DNA of 64,000 nt from Colletes latitarsis (Eukaryota; Arthropoda; Insecta; Hymenoptera; Colletidae). The notes below the pieces were generated by a model. The model was not told the DNA's origin. It did no database searches and saw nothing but the letters and a program-made list of their open reading frames with translations. A program made the position numbers and the translations under genes. The DNA is taken from the NCBI RefSeq assembly GCF_051014445.1, contig NC_135141.1, positions 1,302,001 through 1,366,000 of the forward strand. The letters run 5' to 3'. Positions 12,301 through 28,000 of this stretch are shown piece by piece; the stretch's first letter is position 1; every line of letters begins with the position of its first letter.

Positions 12301-15300
12301 AGGATCTGGCCAACAAGAATGCGAAGAAGGCAAAATCATGAGCCAGATGCGGGCATAACACAGACCTAACCCAGACCTAACCGGTTTTATCCTCTAAAAT
12401 ATTGGTCGAAACCAGGTTTTATTGACTGTTACTGTGTGGTACCACATTACTGCGTGATTCAAATCCGAAAAAACCCAGGATCTGGCCAACAAGTATGCAA
12501 AGAAGGCAAAATCATGAGCCAGATGCGGGCATAACCCAGACCTAACCCAGACCTAACCGGTTTTATCCTCTAAAATATTGATCGAAACCAGGTTTAATCG
12601 ACTGTTTCAATGTGGGACAACATTACTACGTGATTCAAACCCGAAAAAACCCAGAATGTAGCCAACAAGTATGCGAAGAAGGCAAAATCATGAGCCAGAT
12701 GCGGGCATAACCCAGACCTAACCCAGACCTAACCGGTTTTATCCTGTAAAATATTGATCGAAACCAGCTTTAATTGACTGTTTCAATGTGGTTCAACATT
12801 ACTACGTGATTCAAATTCGAGAAAACCCAGGATCTGGCCAACAAGTATGCGAAGAAGTCAAAATCATGAGCCAGATGCGGGCATAACCCAGACCTAACCC
12901 AGACCTAACCGGTGTCATCCTTTAAAATATTGATCGAAACCAAGTTTAGTGGACTGTTTCAGTGTGGTACCACATTACTACGTAACTCAAACACGAAAAA
13001 ACCCAGGATCTGGCCAACAAGAATGCGAAGAAGGCAAAATCATGAGCCAGATGCGGGCATAACACAGACCTAACCCAGACCTAACCGGTTTTATCCTCTA
13101 AAATATAGATCGAAACCAGATTTAGTTGACTGTTTCAGTGTGGCACCACACTACTACGTGACTCAAACCCGAAGAAACCCAGGATCTGGCCAACAAGTAT
13201 GCGAAGAAGGCAAAATCATGAGCCAGATGCGGGCATAACCCAGACCTAACCCAGACCTAATCAGTTTTATCGTCTAAAATATTGATCGAAACCAGGTTTA
13301 ATCGACTGTTTCAATGTGGTACAACATTACTACGTGATTCAAACCCGAAAAATCCCAGGATGTAGCCAACAAGTTTTCCAAGAAGGTAAAATCATGAGCC
13401 AGATGCGGGCATAACCCAGACCTAACCGATGTTTTCCTCCAAAATATTGATCGAAACCAAATTTAATGGATTGTTTCTGTGTGGTACTATATTACTACGT
13501 GATTCAAAACCGAAAAAACCCCGGATCAGGCCAACAAGTATGCGAAGAAGGCAAAATCATGTGCCAGATGCAGGCATAACCCAGACCTAACCCAGACCTA
13601 ACCGGTGTCATCCTTTAAAATATTGATCGAAGCCAAGTTTAGTGGACTGTTTCAGTGTGGTACCACGTTACTACATGACTCAAACATGAAAAAACCCAGG
13701 ATCTGGCCAACAAGTATGCGAAAAAGGCAAAATCATGAGCCAGATGCGCGCATAACCCAGACCTAACCCAGACCTAACCGGTGTTATCCTCTAAAATATT
13801 GATCGAAACCAAATTTAATGGACAGTTACAGTGAGGTACCACATTACTACGTGATTGAAATCCGTAAAAACCCAGGATCTGGCCAACAAGTATGCAAAGA
13901 AGGCAAAATCATGAGCCAGATGCGGGCATAACCCAGACCTAAACCAGACCTAACCGGTGTCATCCTCTAAAATATTGATCGAAACCAAGTTTAATGGGCC
14001 GTTTCAGTGTGGTACCACATTACTACGTGACTGAAACCCGAAAAAACCCAGGATCAGGCCAACAAGTATGCGAAGAAGGCAAAACCATGAGCCAGATGCG
14101 TGCATAACCCAGACCTAACCCAGACCTAACCGGTTTTATCCTGTAAAATATTGATCGAAACCAGCTTTAATTGACTGTTTCAATGTGGTTCAACATTACT
14201 ACGTGATTCAAATTCGAGAAAACCCAGGATCTGGCCAACAAGTATGCGAAGAAGTCAAAATCATGAGCCAGATGCTGGCATAAGCCAGACTTAACCCAGA
14301 CCTAACCGGTTTTATACTGTAAAATATTGATCGAAACCAGCTTTAATTGACTGTTTCAATGTGGTACAACATTACTACCTGATTCAAATTCGAGAAAACC
14401 CAGGATCTGGCCAACAAGTATGCGAAGAAGGCAAAATCATGAGCCAGATGCGGGCCTTAACCAGACCTAACCCAGACCTAACCGGTGTCATCCTTTAAAA
14501 TATAGATCGAAACCAAGTTTATTGGACTGTTTCAGTGTGGTACCACATTACTACGTAACTCAAACACGAAAAAACCCAGGATCTGGCCAACAAGAATGCG
14601 AAGAAGGCAAAATCATGAGCCAGATGCGGGCATAACCCAGACCTAACCCAGACCTAACCGGTTTTATCCTGTAAAATATTGATCGAAACCAGCTTTAATT
14701 GGCTGTTTCAATGTGGTTCAACATTACTACGTGATTCAAACCCGAAAAATCCCAGGATGTAGCCAACAAGTTTTCCAAGAAGGTAAAATCATGAGCCAGA
14801 TGCGGGCATAACCCAGACCTAAACCAGACCTAACCGGTGTCATCCTCTAAAATATTGATCGAAACCAAGTTTAATGGGCCGTTTCAGTGTGGTACCACAT
14901 TACTACGTGACTGAAACCCGAAAAAACCCAGAATGTAGCCAACAAGTATGCGAAGAAGGCAAAATCATGAGCCAGATGCGGGCATAACCCAGACCTAAAC
15001 CAGACCTAACCGGTGTCATCCTCTAAAATATTGATCGAAACCAAGTTTAATGGGCCGTTTCAGTGTGGTACCACATTACTACGTGACTGAAACCCGAAAA
15101 AACCCAGAATGTAGCCAACAAGTATGCGAAGAAGGCAAAATCATGAGCCAGATGCGGGCATAACCCAGACCTAACCCAGACCTAACCGGTTTTATCCTGT
15201 AAAATATTGATCGAAACCAGCTTTAATTGGCTGTTTCAATGTGGTTCAACATTACTACGTGATTCAAACCCGAAAAATCCCAGGATGTAGCCAACAAGTT

Positions 15301-18300
15301 TTCCAAGAAGGTAAAATCATGAGCCAGATGCGGGCATAACCCAGACCTAACCGGTGTTTTCCTCCAAAATATTGATCGAAACCAAATTTAATGGATTGTT
15401 TCTGTGTGGTACTACATTACTACGTGATTCAAAACCGAAAAAACCCCGGATCAGGCCAACAAGTATGCGAAGAAGGCAAAATCATGAGCCAGATGCGGGC
15501 ATAACCCAGACCTGAACCAGACCTAACCGGTTTTATCCTCTAAAATATTGATCGAAACCAGGTTTTATTGACTGTTACTGTGTGGTACCACATTACTACG
15601 TGATTCAAATCCGAAAAAACCCAGGATCTGGCCAACAAGTATGCAAAGAAGGCAAAATCATGAGCCAGATGCGGGCATAAGCCAGACCTAACCCAGACAT
15701 AACCGGTGTAATCCTTTAAAATATTGATCGAAACCAAGTTTAGTTGACGGTTTCGTTGTGGTACCGCATTACTACGCCATTCAAACAGGGTAAAACCCAG
15801 GTTCTGGCCAACAAGAATGCGATGAAGGCAGAATCATGAGCGAGATGCGGGCATAACCCAGACCTAACCCAGACCTAACCGGTGTTATCCTCCAAAATAT
15901 TGATCGAAACCAAATTTAATGGATTGTTTCTGTGTGGTACTACATTACTACGTGATTCAAAACCGAAAAAACCCCGGATCAGACCAACAAGTATGCGAAG
16001 AAGGCAAAATCATGTGCCAGATGCAGGCATAACCCAGACCTAACCCAGACCTAACAGGTGTCATCCTTTAAAATATTGATCGAAGCCAAGTTTAGTGGAC
16101 TGTTTCAGTGATGTACCACGTTACTACATGACGCAAACATGAAAAAACCCAGGATCTGGCCAACAAGTATGCGAAGAAGGCAAAATCATGAGCCAGATGC
16201 GCGCATAACCCAGACCTAACCCAGACCTAACCGGTGTCATCCTTTAAAATATAGATCGAAACCAAGTTTATTGGACTGTTTCAGTGTGGTACCACATTAC
16301 TACGTAACTCAAACACGAAAAAACCCAGGATCTGGCCAACAAGAATGCGAAGAAGGCAAAATCATGAGCCAGATGCGGGCATAACACAGACCTAACCCAC
16401 ACCTAACCGGTTTTATCCTCTAAAATATAGATCGAAACCAGATTTAGTTGACTGCTTCGTTGTGGTACCGCATAACAACGTGATTCAAACAGGGTAAAAC
16501 CCAGGTTCTGGCCAACAAGTATGCGATGAAGGCTGAATCATGATCGAGATGCGGGCATAACCCAGACCTAACCCAGACCTAACCGGTTTTATCCTCTAAA
16601 ATATTGATCGAAACCAGCTTTAATTGACTGCTACTGTGTGGTACCACATTACTACGTGATTCAAATCCGCTAAAACCCAGGATCTGGCCAACAAGTATGC
16701 ATAGAAGGCAAAATCATGAGCCAGATGCGCGCATAACCCAGACCTAAACCAGATCTAACCGGTGTCATCCTCTAAAATATTGATCGAAACCAAGTTTAGT
16801 GGACTGTTTCAGTGTGGTACCACATTACTACGTAACTCAAACACGAAAAAACCCAGGATCTGGCCAACAAGAATGCGAAGAAGGCAAAATCATGAGCCAG
16901 ATGCGGGCATAACACAGACCTAACCCAGACCTAACCGGTTTTATCCTCTAAAATATTGATCGAAACCAGATTTAGTTGACTGTTTCGTTGTGGTACCGCA
17001 TTACTACGTGATTCAAACAGGGTAAAACCCAAGTTCTGGCCAACAAGTATGCGATGAAGGCTGAATCATGAGCGTGACGCGGGCATAACCCAGACCTAAC
17101 CCAGACCTAACCGGAGTTATCGTCCAAAATATTGATCGAAACCAAATTTAATGGATTGTTTCTGTGTGGTACCACATTACTAGGTGATTCAAAACCGAAA
17201 AAACCCAGGATCAGGCCAACAAGTATGCGAAGAAGGCAAAATCATGTGCCAGATGCAGGCATAACCCAGACCTAACCCAGACCAAACCGGTGTGATCCTC
17301 TAAAATATTGATCGAAACCAGGTTTAATTGTCTGTTTCAGTGTGGCACCACATTACTACGTGACTCAAACCCGAAGAAACCCAGGATCTGGCCAACAAGT
17401 ATGCGAAGAAGGCAAAATCATGAGCCAGATGCGGGCATAACCCAGACCTAACCCAGACCTAACCAGTTTTATCGTCTAAAATATTGATCGAAACCAGGTT
17501 AAATCGACTGTTTCAATGTGGTACAACATTACTACGTGATTCAAACCCGAAAAATCCCAGGATGTAGCCAACAAGTTTTCCAAGAAGGCAAAATCATGAG
17601 CCAGATGCGGGCATAACCCAGACCTAACCGGTGTTTTCCTCCAAAATATTGATCGAAACCAAATTTAATGGATTGTTTCTGTGTGGTACTACATTACTAC
17701 GTGATTCAAAACCGAAAAAACCCCGGATCAGGCCAACAAGTATGCGAAGAAGGCAAAATCATGTGCCAGATGCTGGCATAACCCAGACCTAACCCAGACC
17801 TAACCGGTGTCATCCTTTAAAATATTGATCGAAGCCAAGTTTAGTGGACTGTTTCAGTGTGGTACCACGTTACTACATGACTCAAACATGAAAAAACCCA
17901 GGATCTGGCCAACAAGTATGCGAAGAAGGCAAAATCATGAGCCAGATGCGCGCATAACCCAGACCTAACCCAGACCTAACCGGTTTTATCCTCTAAAATA
18001 TTGATCGAAACCAGGTTTAATCGACTGTTTCAATGTGGGACAACATTACTACGTGATTCAAACACGAAAAAACCCAGGATGTAGCCAACAAGTATGCGAA
18101 GAAGGCAAAATCATGAGCCAGATGCGGGCATAACCCAGACCTAACCCAGACCTAACCGGTTTTATCCTGTAAAATATTGATCGAAACCAGCTTTAATTGA
18201 CTGTTTCAATGTGGTTCAACATTACTACGTGATTCATATTCGAGAAAACCCGGGATCTGGCCAACAAGTATGCGAAGAAGTCAAAATCATGAGCCAGATG

Positions 18301-18784
18301 CGGGCATAACCCAGACCTAATCCAGACCTAACCGGTGTCATCCTTTAAAATATTGATCGAAACCAAGTTTAGTGGACTGTATCAGTGTGGTACCACATTA
18401 CTACGTAACTCAAACACGAAAAAACCCAGGACCTGGCCAACAAGAATGCGAAGAAGGCAAAATCATGAGCCAGATGCGGGCATAACACAGACCTAACCCA
18501 GACCTAACCGGTTTTATCCTCTAAAATATTGATCGAAACCAGATTTAGTTGACTGTTTCGTTGTGGTACCGCATTACTACGTGATTCAAACAAGGTAAAA
18601 CCCAGGTTCTGGCCAATAAGTTTGCGATGAAGGCAGAATCATGAGCGAGACGCGGGCATAACCCAGACCTAACCCAGACCTAACCGGAGTTATCGTCCAA
18701 AATATTGATCGAAACCAAATTTAATGGATTGTTTCTGTGTGGTACCACATTACTACGTGATTCAAAACCGAAAAAACCCAGGAT
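9302..18784. repeat. Segmental satellite duplication, copy A (~9.5 kb)
   Basis: This block matches 19,081-29,267 in the order of monomer variants and in rare private changes. The offset steps from 9,779 to 9,944 to 10,824 to 10,835 and then to 10,483 bp. Examples are the CTCCAGAATATTG variant at 9961 and 19905, the GACAGTTACAGTGAGG variant at 13821 and 24656, and the GTGATGTACCACG variant near 16108 and 26591. Offset changes are one 165-bp monomer, five monomers (880 bp), one 11-bp unit and two monomers (352 bp), so differences arise by whole-unit gain or loss. Confidence 0.85.
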
Positions 18785-19080
18785 CTGGCCAACAAGTATG
18801 CGAAGAAGGCAAAATCATGAGCCAGATGCGCGCATAACCCAGACCTAACCCAGACCTAACCGGTGTCATCCTTTAAAATATAGATCGAAACCAAGTTTAT
18901 TGGACTGTTTCAGTGTGGTACCACATTACTACGTGACTCAAACCCGAAGAAACCCAGGATCTGGCCAACAAGTATGCGAAGAAGGCAAAATCATGAGCCA
19001 GATGCGGGCATAACCCAGACCTAACCCAGACCTAATCAGTTTTATCGTCTAAAATATTGATCGAAACCAGGTTTAATCGA

Positions 19081-22000
19081 CTGTTTCAGTGTGGTACCAC
19101 ATTACTACGTGACTCAAACCCGAAAAAACCCAGGATGTAGCCAACAAGTATGCGAAGAAGACAAAATCATGAGCCAGATGCGGGCATAAGCCAGACCTAA
19201 CCCAGACCTAACCGGTTTTATCCTCTAAAATATTGATCGAAACCAGGTTTAATCGACAGTTTCAATGTGGTACAACATTACTACGTGATTCAAACCCGAA
19301 AAAACCCAGGATGTAGCCAACAAGTATGCGGAGAAGGCAAAATCATGAGCCAGATGCGGGCATAACCCAGACATAACCGGTTTTGTCCTTTAAAATATTG
19401 ATCGAAATCAGGTTTAATTGACTGTTACCGTGTGGTGCCACATTACTATCTGATTCAAACCCGAGAAAACCACGGATGTGGCCAGCAAGAATGCGAAGAA
19501 TGCAAAATCATGAGCCAGATGCGGGCATAAGCCAGACCTAACCGGTTTTATCCTCTAAAATATTGATCGAAACCAGGTTTTATTTACTGTTACTGTGTGG
19601 TACCACATTACTACGTGATTCAAATCCGAAAAAACCCAGGATCTGGCCAACAAGTATGCAAAGAAGGCAAAATCATGAGCCAGATGCGGGCATAAGCCAG
19701 ACCTAACCCAGACATAACCGGTGTAATCCTCCAAAATATTGATCGAAACCAAGTTTAGTTGACGGTTTCGTTGTGGTACCGCATTACTACGCCATTCAAA
19801 CAGGGTAAAACCCAGGTTCTGGCCAACAAGAATGCGATGAAGGCAGAATCATGAGCGAGATGCGGGCATAACCCAGACCTAACCCAGACCTAACCGGTGT
19901 TATCCTCCAGAATATTGATCGAAACCAAATTTAATAGAGTGCTTCTGTGTGGTACCACATTACTACGTGACTCAAACCCGAAGAAACACAGGATCTGGCC
20001 AACAAGTATGCGAAGAAGGCAAAATCATGAGCCAGATGCGGGCATAACCCAGACCTAACCCAGACCAAACCAGTTTTATCGTCTAAAATATTGATCGAAA
20101 CCAGGTTTAATCGACTGTTTCAATGTGGTACAACATTACTACGTGATTCAAACCCGAAAAATCCCAGGATGTAGCCAACAAGTTTTCCAAGAAGGCAAAA
20201 TCATGAGCCAGATGCGGGCATAACCCAGACCTAACCGAAGTTTTCCTCCGAAATATTGATCGAAACCAAATTTAATGGATTGTTTCTGTGTGGTACCACA
20301 TTACTACGTGATTCAAAACCGAAAAAACCCCGGATCAGGCCAAGAAGTATGCGAAGAAGGCAAAATCATGTGCCAGATGCAGGCATAACCCAGACCTAAC
20401 CCAGACCTAACAGGTGTCATCCTTTAAAATATTGATCGAAGCCAAGTTTAGTGGACTGTTTCAGTGTGGTACCACGTTACTACATGACTCAAACATGAAA
20501 AAACCCAGGATCTGGCCAACAAGTATGCGAAGAAGGCAAAATCATGATCCAGATGCGCGCATAACCCAGACCTAACCCAGACCTAACCGGTGTTATCCTC
20601 CTAAATATTGATCGAAACCAAGTTTAATGAATTGCTTCAGTGTGGTACCACATTACTACGTGACTCAAACCCGAAAAAACCCAGGATCTGGCCAACAAGT
20701 ATGCGAAGAAGGCAAAATCATGAGCCAGATGCGGGCATAAGCCAGACCTAACCCAGACCTAACCGGTTTTATCCTCTAAAATATTGGTCGAAACCAGGTT
20801 TTATTGACTGTTACTGTGTGGTACCACATTACTACGTGATTCAAATCCGAAAAAACCCAGGATCTGGCCAACAAGTATGCAAAGAAGGCAAAATCATGAG
20901 CCAGATGCGGGCATAACCCAGACCTAACCCAGACCTAACCGGTTTTATCCTCTAAAATATTGATCGAAACCAGGTTTAATCGACTGTTTCAATGTGGGAC
21001 AACATTACTACGTGATTCAAACCCGAAAAAACCCAGAATGTAGCCAACAAGTATGCGAAGAAGGCAAAATCATGAGCCAGATGCGGGCATAACCCAGACC
21101 TAACCCAGACCTAACCGGTGTCATCCTTTAAAATATTGATCGAAACCAAGTTTAGTGGACTGTTTCAGTGTGGTACCACATTACTACGTAACTCAAACAC
21201 GAAAAAACCCAGGATCTGGCCAACAAGAATGCGAAGAAGGCAAAATCATGAGCCAGATGCGGGCATAACACAGACCTAACCCAGACCTAACCGGTTTTAT
21301 CCTCTAAAATATAGATCGAAACCAGATTTAGTTGACTGTTTCAGTGTGGCACCACACTACTACGTGACTCAAACCCGAAGAAACCCAGGATCTGGCCAAC
21401 AAGTATGCGGAGAAGGCAAAATCATGAGCCAGATGCGGGCATAACCCAGACCTAACCCAGACCTAACCGGTGTCATCCTTTAAAATATTGATCGAAACCA
21501 AGTTTAGTGGACTGTTTCAGTGTGGTACCACATTACTACGTAACTCAAACACGAAAAAACCCCGGATCTGGCCAACAAGAATGCGAAGAAGGCAAAATCA
21601 TGAGCCAGATGCGGGCATAACACAGACCTAACCCAGACCTAACCGGTTTTATCCTCTAAAATATAGATCGAAACCAGATTTAGTTGACTGTTTCAGTGTG
21701 GCACCACACTACTACGTGATTCAAATTCGAGAAAACCCAGGATCTGGCCAACAAGTATGCGAAGAAGTCAAAATCATGAGCCAGATGCGGGCATAACCCA
21801 GACCTAACCCAGACCTAACCGGTGTCATCCTTTAAAATATTGATCGAAACCAAGTTTAGTGGACTGTTTCAGTGTGGTACCACATTACTACGTAACTCAA
21901 ACACGAAAAAACCCAGGATCTGGCCAACAAGAATGCGAAGAAGGCAAAATCATGAGCCAGATGCGGGCATAACCCAGACCTAACCCAGACCTAACAGGTT

Positions 22001-25000
22001 TTATCCTGTAAAATATTGATCGAAACCAGCTTTAATTGACTGTTTCAATGTGGTTCAACATTACTACGTGATTCAAATTCGAGAAAACCCAGGATCTGGC
22101 CAACAAGTATGCGAAGAAGTCAAAATCATGAGCCAGATGCGGGCATAACCCAGACCTAACCCAGACCTAACCGGTGTCATCCTTTAAAATATTGATCGAA
22201 ACCAAGTTTAGTGGACTGTTTCAGTGTGGTACCACATTACTACGTAACTCAAACACGAAAAAACCCAGGATCTGGCCAACAAGAATGCGAAGAAGGCAAA
22301 ATCATGAGCCAGATGCGGGCATAACACAGACCTAACCCAGACCTAACCGGTTTTATCCTCTAAAATATAGATCGAAACCAGATTTAGTTGACTGTTTCAG
22401 TGTGCCACCACACTACTACGTGACTCAAACCCGAAGAAACCCAGGATCTGGCCAACAAGTATGCGGAGAAGGCAAAATCATGAGCCAGATGCGGGCATAA
22501 CCCAGACCTAACCCAGACCTAACCAGTTTTATCGTCTAAAATATTGATCGAAACCAGGTTTAATCGACTGTTTCAATGTGGTACAACATTACTACGTGAT
22601 TCAAACCCGAAAAATCCCAGGATGCAGCCAACAAGTTTTCCAAGAAGGCAAAATCATGAGCCAGATGCGGGCATAACCCAGACCTAACCGGTGTTTTCCT
22701 CCAAAATATTGATCGAAACCAAATTTAATGGATTGTTTCTGTGTGGTACTACATTACTACGTGATTCAAAACCGAAAAAACCCCGGATCAGGCCAACAAG
22801 TATGCGAAGAAGGCAAAATCATGTGCAAGATGCAGGCATAACCCAGACCTAACCCAGACATAACCGGTGTCATCCTTTAAAATATTGATCGAAACCAGCT
22901 TTAATTGACTGTTTCAATGTGGTTCAACATTACTACGTGATTCAAATTCGAGAAAACCCAGGATCTGGCCAACAAGTATGCGAAGAAGTCAAAATCATGA
23001 GCCAGATGCGGGCATAACCCAGACCTAACCCAGACCTAACCGGTGTCATCCTTTAAAATAATGATCGAAACCAAGTTTAGTGGACTGTTTCAGTGTGGTA
23101 CCACATTACTACGTAACTCAAACACGAAAAAACCCAGGATCTGGCCAACAAGAATGCGAAGAAGGCAAAATCATGAGCCAGATGCGGGCATAACACAGAC
23201 CTAACCCAGACCTAACCGGTTTTATCCTCTAAAATATTGGTCGAAACCAGGTTTTATTGACTGTTACTGTGTGGTACCACATTACTGCGTGATTCAAATC
23301 CGAAAAAACCCAGGATCTGGCCAACAAGTATGCAAAGAAGGCAAAATCATGAGCCAGATGCGGGCATAACCCAGACCTAACCCAGACCTAACCGGTTTTA
23401 TCCTCTAAAATATTGATCGAAACCAGGTTTAATCGACTGTTTCAATGTGGGACAACATTACTACGTGATTCAAACCCGAAAAAACCCAGAATGTAGCCAA
23501 CAAGTATGCGAAGAAGGCAAAATCATGAGCCAGATGCGGGCATAACCCAGACCTAACCCAGACCTAACCGGTTTTATCCTGTAAAATATTGATCGAAACC
23601 AGCTTTAATTGACTGTTTCAATGTGGTTCAACATTACTACGTGATTCAAATTCGAGAAAACCCAGGATCTGGCCAACAAGTATGCGAAGAAGTCAAAATC
23701 ATGAGCCAGATGCGGGCATAACCCAGACCTAACCCAGACCTAACCGGTGTCATCCTTTAAAATATTGATCGAAACCAAGTTTAGTGGACTGTTTCAGTGT
23801 GGTACCACATTACTACGTAACTCAAACACGAAAAAACCCAGGATCTGGCCAACAAGAATGCGAAGAAGGCAAAATCATGAGCCAGATGCGGGCATAACAC
23901 AGACCTAACCCAGACCTAACCGGTTTTATCCTCTAAAATATAGATCGAAACCAGATTTAGTTGACTGTTTCAGTGTGGCACCACACTACTACGTGACTCA
24001 AACCCGAAGAAACCCAGGATCTGGCCAACAAGTATGCGAAGAAGGCAAAATCATGAGCCAGATGCGGGCATAACCCAGACCTAACCCAGACCTAATCAGT
24101 TTTATCGTCTAAAATATTGATCGAAACCAGGTTTAATCGACTGTTTCAATGTGGTACAACATTACTACGTGATTCAAACCCGAAAAATCCCAGGATGTAG
24201 CCAACAAGTTTTCCAAGAAGGTAAAATCATGAGCCAGATGCGGGCATAACCCAGACCTAACCGATGTTTTCCTCCAAAATATTGATCGAAACCAAATTTA
24301 ATGGATTGTTTCTGTGTGGTACTATATTACTACGTGATTCAAAACCGAAAAAACCCCGGATCAGGCCAACAAGTATGCGAAGAAGGCAAAATCATGTGCC
24401 AGATGCAGGCATAACCCAGACCTAACCCAGACCTAACCGGTGTTATCCTTTAAAATATTGATCGAAGCCAAGTTTAGTGGACTGTTTCAGTGTGGTACCA
24501 CGTTACTACATGACTCAAACATGAAAAAACCCAGGATCTGGCCAACAAGTATGCGAAGAAGGCAAAATCATGAGCCAGATGCGCGCATAACCCAGACCTA
24601 ACCCAGACCTAACCGGTGTTATCCTCTAAAATATTGATCGAAACCAAATTTAATGGACAGTTACAGTGAGGTACCACATTACTACGTGATTGAAATCCGT
24701 AAAAACCCAGGATCTGGCCAACAAGTATGCAAAGAAGGCAAAATCATGAGCCAGATGCGGGCATAACCCAGACCTAAACCAGACCTAACCGGTGTCATCC
24801 TCTAAAATATTGATCGAAACCAAGTTTAATGGGCCGTTTCAGTGTGGTACCACATTACTACGTGACTGAAACCCGAAAAAACCCAGGATCAGGCCAACAA
24901 GTATGCGAAGAAGGCAAAACCATGAGCCAGATGCGTGCATAACCCAGACCTAACCCAGACCTAACCGGTTTTATCCTGTAAAATATTGATCGAAACCAGC

Positions 25001-28000
25001 TTTAATTGACTGTTTCAATGTGGTTCAACATTACTACGTGATTCAAATTCGAGAAAACCCAGGATCTGGCCAACAAGTATGCGAAGAAGTCAAAATCATG
25101 AGCCAGATGCTGGCATAAGCCAGACTTAACCCAGACCTAACCGGTTTTATACTGTAAAATATTGATCGAAACCAGCTTTAATTGACTGTTTCAATGTGGT
25201 ACAACATTACTACCTGATTCAAATTCGAGAAAACCCAGGATCTGGCCAACAAGTATGCGAAGAAGGCAAAATCATGAGCCAGATGCGGGCCTTAACCAGA
25301 CGTAACCCAGACCTAACCGGTTTTATCCTCTAAAATATTGATCGAAACCAAGTTTAATGGGCCGTTTCAGTGTGGTACCACATTACTACGTGACTGAAAC
25401 CCGAAAAAACCCAGGATCTGGCCAACAAGTATGCAAAGAAGGCAAAATCATGAGCCAGATGCGGGCATAACCCAGACCTAAACCAGACCTAACCGGTGTC
25501 ATCCTCTAAAATATTGATCGAAACCAAGTTTAATGGGCCGTTTCAGTGTGGTACCACATTACTACGTGACTGAAACCCGAAAAAACCCAGAATGTAGCCA
25601 ACAAGTATGCGAAGAAGGCAAAATCATGAGCCAGATGCGGGCATAACCCAGACCTAACCCAGACCTAACCGGTTTTATCCTGTAAAATATTGATCGAAAC
25701 CAGCTTTAATTGGCTGTTTCAATGTGGTTCAACATTACTACGTGATTCAAACCCGAAAAATCCCAGGATGTAGCCAACAAGTTTTCCAAGAAGGTAAAAT
25801 CATGAGCCAGATGCGGGCATAACCCAGACCTAACCGGTGTTTTCCTCCAAAATATTGATCGAAACCAAATTTAATGGATTGTTTCTGTGTGGTACTACAT
25901 TACTGCGTGATTCAAAACCGAAAAAACCCCGGATCAGGCCAACAAGTATGCGAAGAAGGCAAAATCATGAGCCAGATGCGGGCATAACCCAGACCTGAAC
26001 CAGACATAACCGGTTTTATCCTCTAAAATATTGATCGAAACCAGGTTTTATTGACTGTTACTGTGTGGTACCACATTACTACGTGATTCAAATCCGAAAA
26101 AACCCAGGATCTGGCCAACAAGAATGCGAAGAAGGCAAAATCATGAGCCAGATGCGGGCATAACACAGACCTAACCCACACCTAACCGGTTTTATCCTCT
26201 AAAATATAGATCGAAACCAGATTTAGTTGACTGCTTCGTTGTGGTACCGCATAACAACGTGATTCAAACAGGGTAAAACCCAGGTTCTGGCCAACAAGTA
26301 TGCGATGAAGGCTGAATCATGATCGAGATGCGGGCATAACCCAGACCTAACCCAGACCTAACCGGTGTTATCCTCCAAAATATTGATCGAAACCAAATTT
26401 AATGGATTGTTTCTGTGTGGTACTACATTACTACGTGATTCAAAACCGAAAAAACCCCGGATCAGACCAACAAGTATGCGAAGAAGGCAAAATCATGTGC
26501 CAGATGCAGGCATAACCCAGACCTAACCCAGACCTAACAGGTGTCATCCTTTAAAATATTGATCGAAGCCAAGTTTAGTGGACTGTTTCAGTGATGTACC
26601 ACGTTACTACATGACGCAAACATGAAAAAACCCAGGATCTGGCCAACAAGTATGCGAAGAAGGCAAAATCATGAGCCAGATGCGCGCATAACCCAGACCT
26701 AACCCAGACCTAACCGGTGCCATCCTTTAAAATATAGATCGAAACCAAGTTTATTGGACTGTTTCAGTGTGGTACCACATTACTACGTAACTCAAACACG
26801 AAAAAACCCAGGATCTGGCCAACAAGAATGCGAAGAAGGCAAAATCATGAGCCAGATGCGGGCATAACACAGACCTAACCCACACCTAACCGGTTTTATC
26901 CTCTAAAATATAGATCGAAACCAGATTTAGTTGACTGCTTCGTTGTGGTACCGCATAACAACGTGATTCAAACAGGGTAAAACCCAGGTTCTGGCCAACA
27001 AGTATGCGATGAAGGCTGAATCATGATCGAGATGCGGGCATAACCCAGACCTAACCCAGACCTAACCGGTTTTATCCTCTAAAATATTGATCGAAACCAG
27101 CTTTAATTGACTGCTACTGTGTGGTACCACATTACTACGTGATTCAAATCCGCTAAAACCCAGGATCTGGCCAACAAGTATGCATAGAAGGCAAAATCAT
27201 GAGCCAGATGCGCGCATAACCCAGACCTAAACCAGATCTAACCGGTGTCATCCTCTAAAATATTGATCGAAACCAAGTTTAGTGGACTGTTTCAGTGTGG
27301 TACCACATTACTACGTAACTCAAACACGAAAAAACCCAGGATCTGGCCAACAAGAATGCGAAGAAGGCAAAATCATGAGCCAGATGCGGGCATAACACAG
27401 ACCTAACCCAGACCTAACCGGTTTTATCCTCTAAAATATTGATCGAAACCAGATTTAGTTGACTGTTTCGTTGTGGTACCGCATTACTACGTGATTCAAA
27501 CAGGGTAAAACCCAAGTTCTGGCCAACAAGTATGCGATGAAGGCTGAATCATGAGCGTGACGCGGGCATAACCCAGACCTAACCCAGACCTAACCGGAGT
27601 TATCGTCCAAAATATTGATCGAAACCAAATTTAATGGATTGTTTCTGTGTGGTACCACATTACTACGTGATTCAAAACCGAAAAAACCCAGGATCAGGCC
27701 AACAAGTATGCGAAGAAGGCAAAATCATGTGCCAGATGCAGGCATAACCCAGACCTAACCCAGACCAAACCGGTGTGATCCTCTAAAATATTGATCGAAA
27801 CCAGGTTTAATTGTCTGTTTCAGTGTGGCACCACATTACTACGTGACTCAAACCCGAAGAAACCCAGGATCTGGCCAACAAGTATGCGAAGAAGGCAAAA
27901 TCATGAGCCAGATGCGGGCATAACCCAGACCTAACCCAGACCTAACCAGTTTTATCGTCTAAAATATTGATCGAAACCAGGTTAAATCGACTGTTTCAAT

